This document shows positions 1-7,646 of a stretch of 49,863 nucleotides of DNA, piece after piece. The stretch lies in NCBI RefSeq assembly GCF_003946645.1, contig NZ_RHOU01000014.1, positions 1 through 49,863 of the forward strand, in the 5' to 3' direction. Position 1 is the stretch's first letter. Each line of letters opens with the position of its first letter. The DNA comes from Lapidilactobacillus wuchangensis. Its GTDB lineage: Bacteria; Bacillota; Bacilli; Lactobacillales; Lactobacillaceae. The notes under the pieces are model-generated. The model saw nothing but the letters and a program-made list of their open reading frames with translations. It had not been told where the DNA came from and searched no databases. The position numbers were made by a program, and so were the translations under genes.

Positions 1-85
1 AGCCTTTGTCTAACCGCTGAAGCGGCAAGACAAATTTGGCGGCTGACAACCACGCCCTCCATTCCGTCTGGAGTTGAGGTAGTTT
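1..85 (+). repeat. Structured intergenic repeat unit, forward, cut by window edge
   Basis: Only the right half is inside the window. It has the variable hairpin (core CGCTGAAGCG flanked by TTGTCT and AGACAA), then the conserved GGCGGCTGAC and the tail CCATTCCGTCTGGAG. The same order of blocks is seen at 4755-4938, 9346-9526 and 30650-30832. It is followed by a conserved spacer and a terminator-like hairpin, then an inverted unit. Confidence 0.75.
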
Positions 86-173
86 ACTTCAGCTTTGTTA
101 GTGGTTAAGACAATTGTAGTGGGATAGATCAACTCGATTCAAATTGTTGTCACAACTGAACAGTATTAAAAAA

Positions 174-222
174 GCCTGTTCAACATTTCTCTGGTTTTAT
201 CCAGAGATCTTATCAAACAGGC
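174..222 (-). terminator. Terminator-like hairpin between inverted repeat units
   Basis: The arms GCCTGTT and AACAGGC enclose an inner stem CTCTGG/CCAGAG. A run of six A precedes it, so it would terminate minus-strand transcription. Equivalent hairpins with different stem sequences lie at the same place in the other composite copies (5021-5077, 30922-30975, 10678-10735). Confidence 0.6.
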
Positions 223-283
223 CTATTAGTTTACATCAATCTGTTTTTCTAAATAGTGGTGCTCAATTCTGTTAGTTTCCACA

Positions 284-598
284 GGTGGTTGCTGGGCGAT
301 TGGCATCCAACTTCACTAGTATTGCCTTGATATCGACTAAATCTAAAGAGGAACATACTAGCTCAAAACGTAGTGGAGGCCGCCGGGTTGTCAGTCGCCA
401 AATTCTTCTTGCCGCTTTAGCGGTTAGAAGAAGGCTTGTATTTGAGATTGTTGCGCAGCAATAAGCTCAAATCAACGCCGGCAACGTTCCACAACCCGCC
501 GGCCGCAACGGAGTTGTTCGCTATTCTGCCTAAAACTCGTTCAGATTCAAGTCGATTACCACAGCGTTCCAAGTCCACAAAATCGCCCAGCAACCACC
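284..598 (-). repeat. Nested inverted repeat unit (one unit inside another)
   Basis: An 18-bp perfect inverted repeat, left arm 284-301 and right arm 581-598 (core TTGCTGGGCGATT / AATCGCCCAGCAA), matches the outer arms of the unit at 6179-6328. Inside it, at about 372-530, sits a complete second unit in reverse orientation with its own closing stem (CCGGGTTGT / ACAACCCG), a hairpin around CCGCTTTAGCGG, and an ATTTGAG/CTCAAAT stem. This looks like insertion of one unit into another. Confidence 0.7.
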
Positions 599-723
599 AC
601 TTCAATTAAGGAAATACTTAGCACAATCTCTCCTTTGAATAAGGTGGGGCTATACAGTCACTATAACTTCAGTATTATATTATAATTTTTTATTGTTAGA
701 CAAATTTATTATTAGTTATGGTA

Positions 724-751
724 TTTACATTGCCCACCAAGGTGCTAAAAT
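724..751 (+). promoter_or_regulatory. Probable promoter of the LPQTG surface protein
   Basis: A -35 box TTTACA (724-729) and a -10 box TAAAAT (746-751) are separated by 16 bp. The resulting leader of about 135 nt can form two hairpins, AATTGTC/GACAATT near 800-820 and CGGTTC/GAACCG near 832-855. Confidence 0.5.
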
Positions 752-892
752 AAAGATAACTAAAAGAAGCTTCAAAGCAGTTGAGTTGGTGTAATTGTCA
801 TGGGGGACAATTAGGAGATCGGTTCGCAAACGTTGCTGAACCGGCCTTTGCCAAGTAAACTCACCTGTACAAATTAGTGGGGGCACTATTTC

Positions 893-2671
893 ATGAAAAA
901 ATTAAATCAGTTTCATTTTCCACGCCTAGCAAAGAGTTTAGGCTTATTAGCTGTTAGTCTAATCACGTTAAGTGTCGCCAGTGGTCAGCTGAATCAGGCT
1001 CACGCAGCAACCACAGTTCCGGCAATTACTGGTGATCCAAATGGCACCACTGAAAGGGCCATTAGCAAGTCAGTTGTGGCTACGGCGCAATTGTCAGCAA
1101 CAAATGCCCAGGGAACTTCCGAATCACAAAGTTCATTAAATAATGGTGCTGGCGCAATTGTTAATTCTGATATCACTAGTTTAAATGCTGTTTACACAAT
1201 CAAAAATACTAGTGATGTGGCTCAGAATGTTAATGCCACTATTTTCCTCCTGCCGAAGGACTTCGAAGCTGCGAATGCAAGCGCTACTAGTCAAATTACA
1301 GTTGCCGATAGTGCTACGCGGGATGACTTTGAAAGTAATTTACCAACTGGGCTGCAAGTGAGCTATGCCGTTAATAATTGGAATTACAAATCATTCACTA
1401 AAGACGGATGGGGCCAAACCTTATTAAGTGTTTATCCTAATTTTAAGTGGTCCGATTTACATCGATTTCGACTAGACGGGACTTTACCTGCTCACAGTAG
1501 CCATACTTGGACGATTCCATTAACAGTAGTTAAATCAGACTTGTATAATCTCAGTGGTGTTGAGCAGGTTGGGGTGACCAATCAACTTGGCCTAACTTCT
1601 GGCGATGGTAATGTTGCTTTCCGTTTTGCGACACCACTACCAAGTGTTACTGGTCAATACATGGCTGTTTTAGTTGATCAATTGGGGATTAAGTATCATC
1701 AAGTACCTGCTGAAATTCAAGATTTAATGCCTGATGCAACCACTAGTGAAATCAGCTACCATAATTTCTATACTTTAGCTGGTGGCTCTAGTGATTATAA
1801 CTATACTGGTGGCACGGTGGCAGTTAATTTGCCAGCAACCAATATTGCTGACTTAGTTAAAGATAAGGGCTATTCAATGCTGTTGAACAAGGATGGCACG
1901 CCCCAGAGCCAGTATTCATATCACAGTTACAGCGCCACTACTAGTGCAACCGTAACTGGCAATACGCCAAGTACTAGCGCTGTTGCTTCGACTGGCCGTC
2001 AGTTGGCACCGGAAGTTTATATTACTTTGCGTAAAATTGTGACTGCTCAAGATAGTACCTTAACTGTTGGCAACGATTGGAATAAAGCAGCTAATTTCGT
2101 TAGTGCCTTAGATAATCAAGATAAACCGTTGACTGTTGACCAGGTTACCACGACCGTCACTGATCCTGAGGGCATTGTCCAAAATGGTCGGGTCACCAAG
2201 GCCGGTACTTTCAAGGTAACCTATGCTTATCAGGTTGCCGCTAATTATTATGACAAAAACGAACCTTACGTTGTTTCCGATACCGCGACGGTAACCGTTA
2301 ATCCTGATCCGAACCAAGGTCAGACTACACCAACGACACCTGACAAGGGGACCACAACGCCTGATAAGGGCACCACAACACCAGTGGTCGAGAAGACGCC
2401 AGTAACAACCACTAAACAAGGAACTGCTGATCAAACTTTGCTGGCCAAAACAGGCTCAGTTCAAGATGTTGTGCGGACCGTTAAGCAGACGACTTTACCA
2501 CAAACGCATTTTGCTAAAGTGACTGGCAACAATAACGCCAGTGCTAAAAAAGTTGTGGCCTTACCACAAACTGGTGAGAACGCCCAGAGTTGGTTAGCGC
2601 TATTAGGCCTAGGCATGCTAATCGGCGGTGCTTTCGTAGCCTTCCTGAAGCGGAAATTTCAGCGCGCCTAA
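893..2671 (+). CDS. LPQTG cell-wall-anchored surface protein
   Basis: A 592-aa secreted protein predicted to be covalently linked to peptidoglycan by sortase. Residues 1 to about 39 form a signal peptide (basic start, hydrophobic core, AHA-type cleavage site). The C-terminus has LPQTG, a membrane segment and a basic tail ending KRKFQRA. The large N-terminal half has no family I recognise. Residues about 385-475 resemble a bacterial Ig-like domain of the Big_3/DUF5011 kind. A Pro/Thr-rich stretch with two short PDKGTTT repeats (residues about 480-505) is a likely wall-spanning linker. The ATG is preceded by GGGGG at a suitable distance. The gene stands alone between a repeat element and recQ, with its own promoter and terminator. 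Binding partner unknown. Confidence 0.85.
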   Translation: MKKLNQFHFPRLAKSLGLLAVSLITLSVASGQLNQAHAATTVPAITGDPNGTTERAISKSVVATAQLSATNAQGTSESQSSLNNGAGAIVNSDITSLNAVYTIKNTSDVAQNVNATIFLLPKDFEAANASATSQITVADSATRDDFESNLPTGLQVSYAVNNWNYKSFTKDGWGQTLLSVYPNFKWSDLHRFRLDGTLPAHSSHTWTIPLTVVKSDLYNLSGVEQVGVTNQLGLTSGDGNVAFRFATPLPSVTGQYMAVLVDQLGIKYHQVPAEIQDLMPDATTSEISYHNFYTLAGGSSDYNYTGGTVAVNLPATNIADLVKDKGYSMLLNKDGTPQSQYSYHSYSATTSATVTGNTPSTSAVASTGRQLAPEVYITLRKIVTAQDSTLTVGNDWNKAANFVSALDNQDKPLTVDQVTTTVTDPEGIVQNGRVTKAGTFKVTYAYQVAANYYDKNEPYVVSDTATVTVNPDPNQGQTTPTTPDKGTTTPDKGTTTPVVEKTPVTTTKQGTADQTLLAKTGSVQDVVRTVKQTTLPQTHFAKVTGNNNASAKKVVALPQTGENAQSWLALLGLGMLIGGAFVAFLKRKFQRA

Positions 2672-2745
2672 TATCAATTGCTGACCGTATTTAAAAAAAT
2701 TAATCGTGACTCGGCCAAGTAATTGGTCAGGTCAGTAAAATTGTC

Positions 2746-2786
2746 AATAGCGAACAATTCGTCAGAATTGCTCGCTATTTTGTCGT
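2746..2786 (+). terminator. Terminator after the LPQTG gene
   Basis: Inverted repeat AATAGCGA...TCGCTATT followed by a T-rich run. The sequence after the stem, TTGTCGTTAAGCGG, recurs after the terminator at 36775-36818, which suggests that a terminator-containing segment was duplicated. Confidence 0.7.
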
Positions 2787-2796
2787 TAAGCGGCAC

Positions 2797-2824
2797 TTGG
2801 GACGATTGGCAAGCATGCTATAAT
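2797..2824 (+). promoter_or_regulatory. Probable recQ promoter
   Basis: A consensus -10 TATAAT (2819-2824) lies 16 bp after a weak -35 TTGGGA (2797-2802). The leader would be about 110 nt. Confidence 0.5.
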
Positions 2825-2939
2825 AAATGAGTTGAGCAAAATTTATGGCTAAATTGGCGTATTTAAAGTTAAGTAGTTTAATCCCAAAGCGTCATTGTCA
2901 TTGAGCAGTTAAGTTTCAAAAAGTAGAAAGTTGGTTGAA

Positions 2940-4724
2940 ATGGTTAACCTAGCGGCACAAAAAATTCTTGAGGATAAATTTGGTTTTGAAACATTTCGCC
3001 AAGGGCAGGCGACAGTGATTGATCAGATCATGGCTGGCGAAAATACGCTGGCAGTCATGCCAACAGGCGGTGGGAAATCGCTGTGTTATCAGATCCCAGC
3101 ACTATTGTTACCTGGTGTGACAGTGGTTGTTTCGCCATTAATTTCGTTAATGAAGGACCAAGTTGATGCTTTGCATGAAAATGGGATTTCAGCAACGTTT
3201 ATTAATAGCACCCTTGATTATCCAACCATTCAGGAACGCTTGCAGTTAGCAGCTAGCGGCCAGGTTAAACTGTTGTATTTGGCACCTGAGCGCTTGGACA
3301 CACCGGCATTTCGCCAACAGTTAGGTCGACTTCAAATTAGTTTAGTGGCCGTTGATGAGGCTCACTGTATTTCGCAATGGGGCCATGATTTCCGTCCTAG
3401 TTATTTAAATCTGGCGGCCGCACTCGAAGATTTGCCAAGCCAGCCGCCAATTATTGCCTTAACGGCGACGGCAACTACGCAAGTTGCGGCTGATATTTGT
3501 CAGCGCTTGCGGATTGCCCCGGATCATGAGGTGAAAACTGGTTTTGCTCGGGATAATTTAGCTTTTCAAGTGATTCGGGACCAAGATAAGGATCGGTTCT
3601 TACTCGATTATTTGAAATTAAATCCCGATCAGTCGGGGATTATTTATGCCAGCACTCGTAAGGAAGTTGAGCGGCTGACTAATTTTCTGAAAAAGCATAA
3701 AATCACCGTTGATTGCTATCATGGCGGTTTGTCTGATCAGGCACGGCGGGATGCGCAGGAAGATTTCTTGTACGATCGCATTCAGGTAATGGTGGCGACG
3801 AATGCTTTTGGCATGGGTATTGATAAAAGCAACGTCCGCTTTGTGATTCATGCGCAAATTCCTGGCAGTTTGGAAGCTTATTATCAAGAGGCCGGTCGTG
3901 CTGGCCGTGACGGTTTGCCCAGTGATGCGATTTTGCTGTTTCGGTCCCAGGATATTCAGATTCAGCACTTCTTTATTGATCAGTCCGACATGGATGAAGC
4001 CTATAAAAAAACCGAGTACCAAAAACTTCAAGAAATAACCCAGTATGCCAATACGCCTATGTGTTTGCAGCAATTTATTTTAAGATATTTCGGTGATCAC
4101 AGTGATGAAAAATGTGGTCGCTGCAGTAATTGTTTGGACCAGCGGGAATTGCAGGATATTACTGTTGATGCGCAAAAGGTGCTTTCTTGTGTGGTCCGTT
4201 TGCATAGTAGCTTTGGTAAATCGATTGTGGCCCAGGTACTGACTGGCGCCAATACGCAACGGATTCGCCAGTTGAATTTGCAGGACTTGTCGACGTATGG
4301 TCTAATGCGAGGCAGTGCTCAGAAAAATGTTAGTGGGTTGATTGATTACTTAACTGCCGCTGGTTTTCTGAAAGCGACTGCTGGTCAGTATCCAGTTTTA
4401 CAATTAACCCAAACTGGGGCCGATGTTTTGCGTGGCAAAACTAAAGTGGCGCGCAAACAAGCGGTTAAAGCGCAAAAATCCTTACCGGAAAATGATGAGT
4501 TGTTCCAGAAATTACGCGCATTGCGCTTGGAATTGGCAACCGCGCAGCAAGTGCCACCTTTTGTTATTTTCTCTGATAAAGCTTTGCATGAAATGTCCGC
4601 CGAACGTCCCGAAACTGACAGTGAATTTCTGGCGGTCAAAGGTGTGGGCCAGAATAAACTGGCCAAATATGGCGAGCAATTTATGGCCATAATCAAGGAA
4701 GACTTGGCAGCTATTGCCGATTGA
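2940..4724 (+). CDS. recQ: ATP-dependent DNA helicase RecQ
   Basis: A 594-aa 3'-5' superfamily 2 helicase for replication fork repair and recombination. All RecQ parts are visible: Walker A TGGGKS at about residue 41, the DEAH box (VDEAHCISQWGHDFRP) at about 138, the ALTATAT motif, and helicase motif VI (EAGRAGRDG). A zinc site follows with KCGRCSNC at about 391-398 plus an upstream Cys. The RQC winged-helix region and a C-terminal HRDC domain (about residues 520-590) complete it. An in-frame TTG lies nine bases upstream, but ATG 2940 fits better because GAAAG is then about nine bases away. The gene is full length and monocistronic, and is followed by a structured repeat unit. Confidence 0.95.
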   Translation: MVNLAAQKILEDKFGFETFRQGQATVIDQIMAGENTLAVMPTGGGKSLCYQIPALLLPGVTVVVSPLISLMKDQVDALHENGISATFINSTLDYPTIQERLQLAASGQVKLLYLAPERLDTPAFRQQLGRLQISLVAVDEAHCISQWGHDFRPSYLNLAAALEDLPSQPPIIALTATATTQVAADICQRLRIAPDHEVKTGFARDNLAFQVIRDQDKDRFLLDYLKLNPDQSGIIYASTRKEVERLTNFLKKHKITVDCYHGGLSDQARRDAQEDFLYDRIQVMVATNAFGMGIDKSNVRFVIHAQIPGSLEAYYQEAGRAGRDGLPSDAILLFRSQDIQIQHFFIDQSDMDEAYKKTEYQKLQEITQYANTPMCLQQFILRYFGDHSDEKCGRCSNCLDQRELQDITVDAQKVLSCVVRLHSSFGKSIVAQVLTGANTQRIRQLNLQDLSTYGLMRGSAQKNVSGLIDYLTAAGFLKATAGQYPVLQLTQTGADVLRGKTKVARKQAVKAQKSLPENDELFQKLRALRLELATAQQVPPFVIFSDKALHEMSAERPETDSEFLAVKGVGQNKLAKYGEQFMAIIKEDLAAIAD

Positions 4725-4754
4725 AGCTGGGTCCAAACCTTAAGACCTAGTGAA

Positions 4755-4938
4755 GGTGTTGAAACAGAACAGGATCTGACTGCATTTCGGGCTGCTTGTC
4801 GTGGAACGCTGCCGGCGTTGATTTGTGCTTATTGCTGCGCAACGATCCCAAATACAAGCCTTTGTCTAATTGCTAAAGCAATAAGACAAATTTGGCGGCT
4901 GACAACCACGCCCTCCATTCCGTCTGGAATTAAGGTGG
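4755..4938 (+). repeat. Structured intergenic repeat unit, forward
   Basis: Starts 31 bp after the recQ stop. It carries the closing-stem strand GCTTGTCGTGG, the junction CGGCGTTGATTTG, a hairpin with TTGCTGCGCAA, and a hairpin with TTGCTAAAGCAA. It ends with GGCGGCTGACAACCACG and CCATTCCGTCTGGA. Block order matches 9346-9526 and 30650-30832. Confidence 0.75.
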
Positions 4939-5020
4939 TACATTTAATAATTATTAGTGCTTAAGCCAGTGATAGCAGGATTCATTAACCCATTTAAATC
5001 AGTGGTAATAGTTGAACAGT

Positions 5021-5077
5021 AACAAAAAAAGCGGTGTGACAACTCTATTCATCAATAGAGATTGTCACACCGTTTTT
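5021..5077. terminator. Bidirectional terminator-like hairpin between inverted units
   Basis: Stem CGGTGTGACA / TGTCACACCG with an inner CTCTAT/ATAGAG stem, flanked by A7 on the left and T5 on the right. Sequence differs from the equivalents at 174-222 and 30922-30975, but position and architecture are the same. Confidence 0.65.
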
Positions 5078-5133
5078 GTCTCAACACAATCTGGTTCGGC
5101 TAAATAGTGGTGATCATTTTAGTTAGTTTTATC

Positions 5134-5286
5134 AGGTGGTGGCGGCGCAATTGGCGTCAGCCATGAAATTATTCTTGCCGCTTTAGCGGTTAGAATAAGG
5201 CTTGTATTTAAGATTTTGTGTAACAAAAGCTTAAATCAATGCCCATGGCGTTCCACGCCCCTCAAATTGCGCCGCCTCCACCTCAC
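5134..5286 (-). repeat. Structured intergenic repeat unit, reverse
   Basis: Outer arms GGCGGCGCAATT and AATTGCGCCGCC pair perfectly, and GGCGT/ACGCC continues the closing stem. Inside are a hairpin around CCGCTTTAGCGG and a stem ATTTAAG/CTTAAAT capped by TTTTGTGTAACAAAA. It is inverted relative to the unit at 4755-4938. Confidence 0.75.
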
Positions 5287-5394
5287 CAATTGGGAAAGGC
5301 TTTCCGCAAACCATGTTTCACACCAACAAAATCGCTGGTCCCTGTCATTTTCAACTAGGACCGACTTAAAAGATTTTAGGAAAAGCCAATGCTC

Positions 5395-5423
5395 TTCACA
5401 GTTTGAAGCTGATGTGATATCAT
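5395..5423 (+). promoter_or_regulatory. Promoter of the predicted antitoxin RNA
   Basis: TTCACA (5395-5400) and TATCAT (5418-5423), 17-bp spacing, each one mismatch from consensus. Transcription would start near 5430, just before a compact structured RNA. Confidence 0.55.
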
Positions 5424-5429
5424 CAACAT

Positions 5430-5540
5430 AAAGAAGCGACTGCGCGGTTGCAGTCGCCTCGCATGGTAACCGTTAATACGGTGGCTGTTGTTTTCTTAAA
5501 CCGCTCACAACTTGCCGGTGGTCAGCGGTTTTTTATTTTG
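5430..5540 (+). ncRNA. Predicted antisense antitoxin RNA of a type I toxin-antitoxin pair
   Basis: About 110 nt run from the promoter at 5395-5423 to a strong terminator (AACCGCT...AGCGGTT then a T-run, 5504-5540). It contains no convincing ORF. Its first hairpin (GCGACTGC/GCAGTCGC, 5436-5457) would act on the other strand as terminator of the toxin mRNA, because that strand continues TTCTTTAT. The two convergent transcripts would therefore overlap over about 110 nt at their 3' ends, as in the TxpA/RatA arrangement. The assignment rests on position and signals, not on recognised RNA homology. Confidence 0.55.
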
Positions 5541-5541
5541 C

Positions 5542-5631
5542 CTATTTTCTTAGATCATTGTTGATTGATATTAGGGCGATGACAAACATGCCAAAGGCCA
5601 ACATCAGTTCCAATGTATCTTTAACAGACAC
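5542..5631 (-). CDS. Small holin-like toxin (type I toxin-antitoxin)
   Basis: A 29-aa peptide with GTG start, beginning MSVKDTLELMLAFGMFVIA and ending NNDLRK. It is a short charged start, a single hydrophobic membrane segment and a polar tail. This matches the 'putative holin-like toxin' (Hol_Tox) peptides common in lactobacilli and bacilli, which are membrane-active and controlled by antisense RNA. AAAGGA lies seven bases before the start. A second well-placed ORF begins upstream in another frame (ATG about 5678, 23 aa, preceded by AGGAG) and overlaps the toxin start, so translation may be coupled. Below the usual size cut-off, so easily missed. Confidence 0.65.
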   Translation of the reverse strand: MSVKDTLELMLAFGMFVIALISINNDLRK

Positions 5632-5850
5632 AGGCTAGTCCTTTCATCAGAGTGAATGCTGCGCTGATTTCCCATACGCATCAACTCCTAATTGTTAGAT
5701 TAGCCACCGCTAAACTTCCCATGTAGTCACAGTCTAACACATTGCTCAACTAATTTCATTTTGATTAAAATCGTACTAAGAATTCAAAAATGGCGAGTTG
5801 TTAATTGGTTTTATTTAATTGCAATGGACTGATTATTTTAAAATTTGGGC

Positions 5851-5879
5851 TTGACGTTTATTATTTACTGCCGTACACT
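5851..5879 (+). promoter_or_regulatory. Strong promoter of the leader-peptide RNA
   Basis: TTGACG (5851-5856), 17-bp spacer, TACACT (5874-5879). This is one of the best sigma-A promoters in the window. Predicted start near 5886. Confidence 0.7.
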
Positions 5880-5914
5880 GAAAACAATTAATTAACGGAA
5901 GGTAGGAAGTTCAC

Positions 5915-5962
5915 ATGACTGATTCTTTGATTACTTTAAATGGACGTTGGCAAAGCCGGTAA
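5915..5962 (+). CDS. Short leader peptide (15 aa)
   Basis: Reads MTDSLITLNGRWQSR. A good ribosome site (GGAAGGTAGG, 5897-5906) precedes the ATG. The stop codon sits two bases before the first strand of an RNA hairpin. A single Trp codon is at position 12. The tight placement of promoter, ribosome site, short ORF, alternative hairpins and terminators is the classic layout of a ribosome-controlled attenuator. It could instead be the start of a lost gene. The nearest downstream genes in the same direction encode a TrpXYZ-like importer, which makes a tryptophan link tempting but unproven. Confidence 0.5.
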   Translation: MTDSLITLNGRWQSR

Positions 5963-5964
5963 TC

Positions 5965-6121
5965 AAGTCGTCATCTGGTTCAGATGCGACTTGAGCTCTT
6001 CAGAGTGCTCATCGCATCTGTGCCGGTTAACTTTCTGCATTAGCAGGTCCGCCGCGGATGTAAATTCCGCCGGCGGACCTTTTTATTTTGGGGTATCCAG
6101 GTGGACTGGGTACCCTTTTTG
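5965..6121 (+). promoter_or_regulatory. Attenuator-like RNA with alternative hairpins and two terminators
   Basis: Strand 1 (5965-5977) pairs with strand 2 (CAGATGCGACTT, 5981-5992). Strand 2 can instead pair with strand 3 (GCTCATCGCATCTG, 6007-6020), so the two hairpins exclude each other. A GC-rich terminator follows (GGTCCGCCG / CGGCGGACC then TTTTT, 6046-6084). A second one has stem GGGTA..CCAG / CTGG..TACCC plus T5 (6092-6121). A GCCGG at 6022-6026 could also invade the first terminator. This is consistent with attenuation, or with a discrete small RNA of about 200-235 nt. Confidence 0.5.
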
Positions 6122-6178
6122 AGTGCAATGGTGTGGTAAGAGGTTTGGAAATTGATCAAGTCGCTCCCTAGTCAGGGA

Positions 6179-6328
6179 GGTGGTTGCTGGGCGATTTAGA
6201 GGGCGTGGAACGCTGTGGCCGTCGATTTGAACCAATTACAAACCAAAATGTTTCAAATTCGAGGCTTATTCTAAGCGGTAAACCGCTAAGAATAATTTCA
6301 CGGCTGACGCCAATCGCCCAGCAACCAT
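6179..6328 (+). repeat. Structured intergenic repeat unit, forward
   Basis: Outer arms GGTTGCTGGGCGATT and AATCGCCCAGCAACC are perfectly complementary, followed by GGCGT/ACGCC. Internal stems are ATTTGAA/TTCAAAT and a hairpin around AGCGGTAAACCGCT. The outer arms are the same as those at 284-598. Confidence 0.75.
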
Positions 6329-6427
6329 CTTTGTAAACTAATCGAACTGTGGACCACTATTCATCTGTTACTACAAGACTAATCGGCAACGATTGCCTTA
6401 ACATCTAGTAATGATGAAATGCGCTAA

Positions 6428-6605
6428 TTCAACTCCAGACGACGTGGAGGGATCTTGGCGTCAGCCGCCAAATTATTGTTAGTGCTTTAGCACTTACAAT
6501 AAGATCTGGATTGATGACAATTTGGTTTTTAATTGGCATCAATCAGTGTCGGCCGCGTTCCACGCCAAGCAGCCCGGAACGGAGTCAAACGCCATTCTGT
6601 TTTAA
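6428..6605 (-). repeat. Structured intergenic repeat unit, reverse, upstream of the ABC importer
   Basis: Reverse unit with closing stem CTTGGCGT / ACGCCAAG, a hairpin around AGTGCTTTAGCACT and a stem GATTGATG/CATCAATC. It ends 45 bp before the importer's first ATG, so it would be in that gene's 5' untranslated region if transcription enters from upstream. Confidence 0.75.
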
Positions 6606-6650
6606 AACCAAAATCAGATTTAATTATCTTTAGAAAAAGAAGGAATTTTT

Positions 6651-7646
6651 ATGAAACGATTATATGGGTTAATTGGGATTTTAGTGTTATTTCTGGGATT
6701 CGCCTTTGTCCATGGGCGCCAGCAAGATCACGCGCAGCAACAAGCCGTGCCTACAGTGGGCATTCTTCAATTATTATCGCATCCGGCTCTGGACGCGATT
6801 CATAAGGGCATTATTCACGGTTTGGCTGAGGAAGGCTATCACGTGGGCAAGAATGTTAAAATTGATTTTCAAAATGCCCAAAATGATCAGAGCAATCTGA
6901 AAACCATGAGTGCCCGGTTTGTTAACGAAAATGCAGCGGCGATGATTGGCATTGCCACGCCATCAGCCCAAGCACTAGCCAATGCTTCCAGCAAAATTCC
7001 TGTGGTTTTAGGCGCCATCACTGATCCCAAGGGCGCTAAATTGGTTAAGGATAATCAACGGCCCGGCAACAATGTGACTGGCGTTTCGGACCAGGCACCT
7101 TTAGCGGCGCAACTAGATTTGATGCGTAAAATCATGCCCGATTTGAAAACGGTGGGGATTATTTATACCTCATCAGACGACTCCGCTACAGCCCAATATC
7201 ATCAGTTTGTCACGATTTGTAAAAAGGCCAGGATCACTTTAAAAGCTTATTCAATCGCTAACACTAACGACTTAAATCAAGTCGCTCAGCAAATGGTCAA
7301 CGAAGTGCAGGCCATTTATGTGCCGACGGACAATACGGTAGCCAGCGCCATGCAGACTTTGGTGGCCACGGCTAACGCTAAGAAGGTCCCTGTTTTTCCA
7401 GCAGTGGACACGATGGTCAAGGCAGGCGGCTTAGCAACTTTGAGCATCAACCAATATCGCTTAGGTGTTGAGACCGGCAAAATGACGGCGGCCATTCTGA
7501 AAGGCAAGAATCCAGCCACGACGCCGATCCATTTCGAGCGAACTGGCGAAATGACCGTTAATTTAACCGCTGCTAAAAAATTAGGCATCACCTTACCAGC
7601 TTCCGTTTTAAAAGAAGCTCAGGCACATGGGGAGGTATTCAAATGA
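6651..7646 (+). CDS. trpX: TrpX-family ABC transporter substrate-binding protein
   Basis: A 331-aa extracytoplasmic solute-binding protein of the ABC_sub_bind type, like streptococcal TrpX proteins predicted to import tryptophan. Residues 1 to about 22 form a signal anchor with no lipobox Cys. The mature part begins with VGILQLLSHPALDAI, followed by IGIATPSAQALA, GAITDPKGAKLV and NNVTGVSD, all typical of the family. GAAGGA precedes the ATG by six bases. It is first of a three-gene operon and its stop overlaps the next start (ATGA). Substrate is by family analogy; aromatic or other amino acids are possible. Confidence 0.8.
   Translation: MKRLYGLIGILVLFLGFAFVHGRQQDHAQQQAVPTVGILQLLSHPALDAIHKGIIHGLAEEGYHVGKNVKIDFQNAQNDQSNLKTMSARFVNENAAAMIGIATPSAQALANASSKIPVVLGAITDPKGAKLVKDNQRPGNNVTGVSDQAPLAAQLDLMRKIMPDLKTVGIIYTSSDDSATAQYHQFVTICKKARITLKAYSIANTNDLNQVAQQMVNEVQAIYVPTDNTVASAMQTLVATANAKKVPVFPAVDTMVKAGGLATLSINQYRLGVETGKMTAAILKGKNPATTPIHFERTGEMTVNLTAAKKLGITLPASVLKEAQAHGEVFK

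Noticed and set aside
417-605. Minus-strand 62-codon ORF and similar ORFs at 5216-5431, 5940-6122 and 6533-6805
   Set aside because: They lie within structured repeats or the attenuator region, lack ribosome sites and follow repeat boundaries rather than protein-like composition.
1-640. CRISPR array
   Set aside because: The repeats are long, inverted, structured and not regularly spaced, with no cas genes nearby.
5886-6090. T-box riboswitch upstream of the TrpXYZ-like genes
   Set aside because: No AGGGTGGNACCGCG-type T-box motif is present before the terminator; only a distant GC-rich resemblance.
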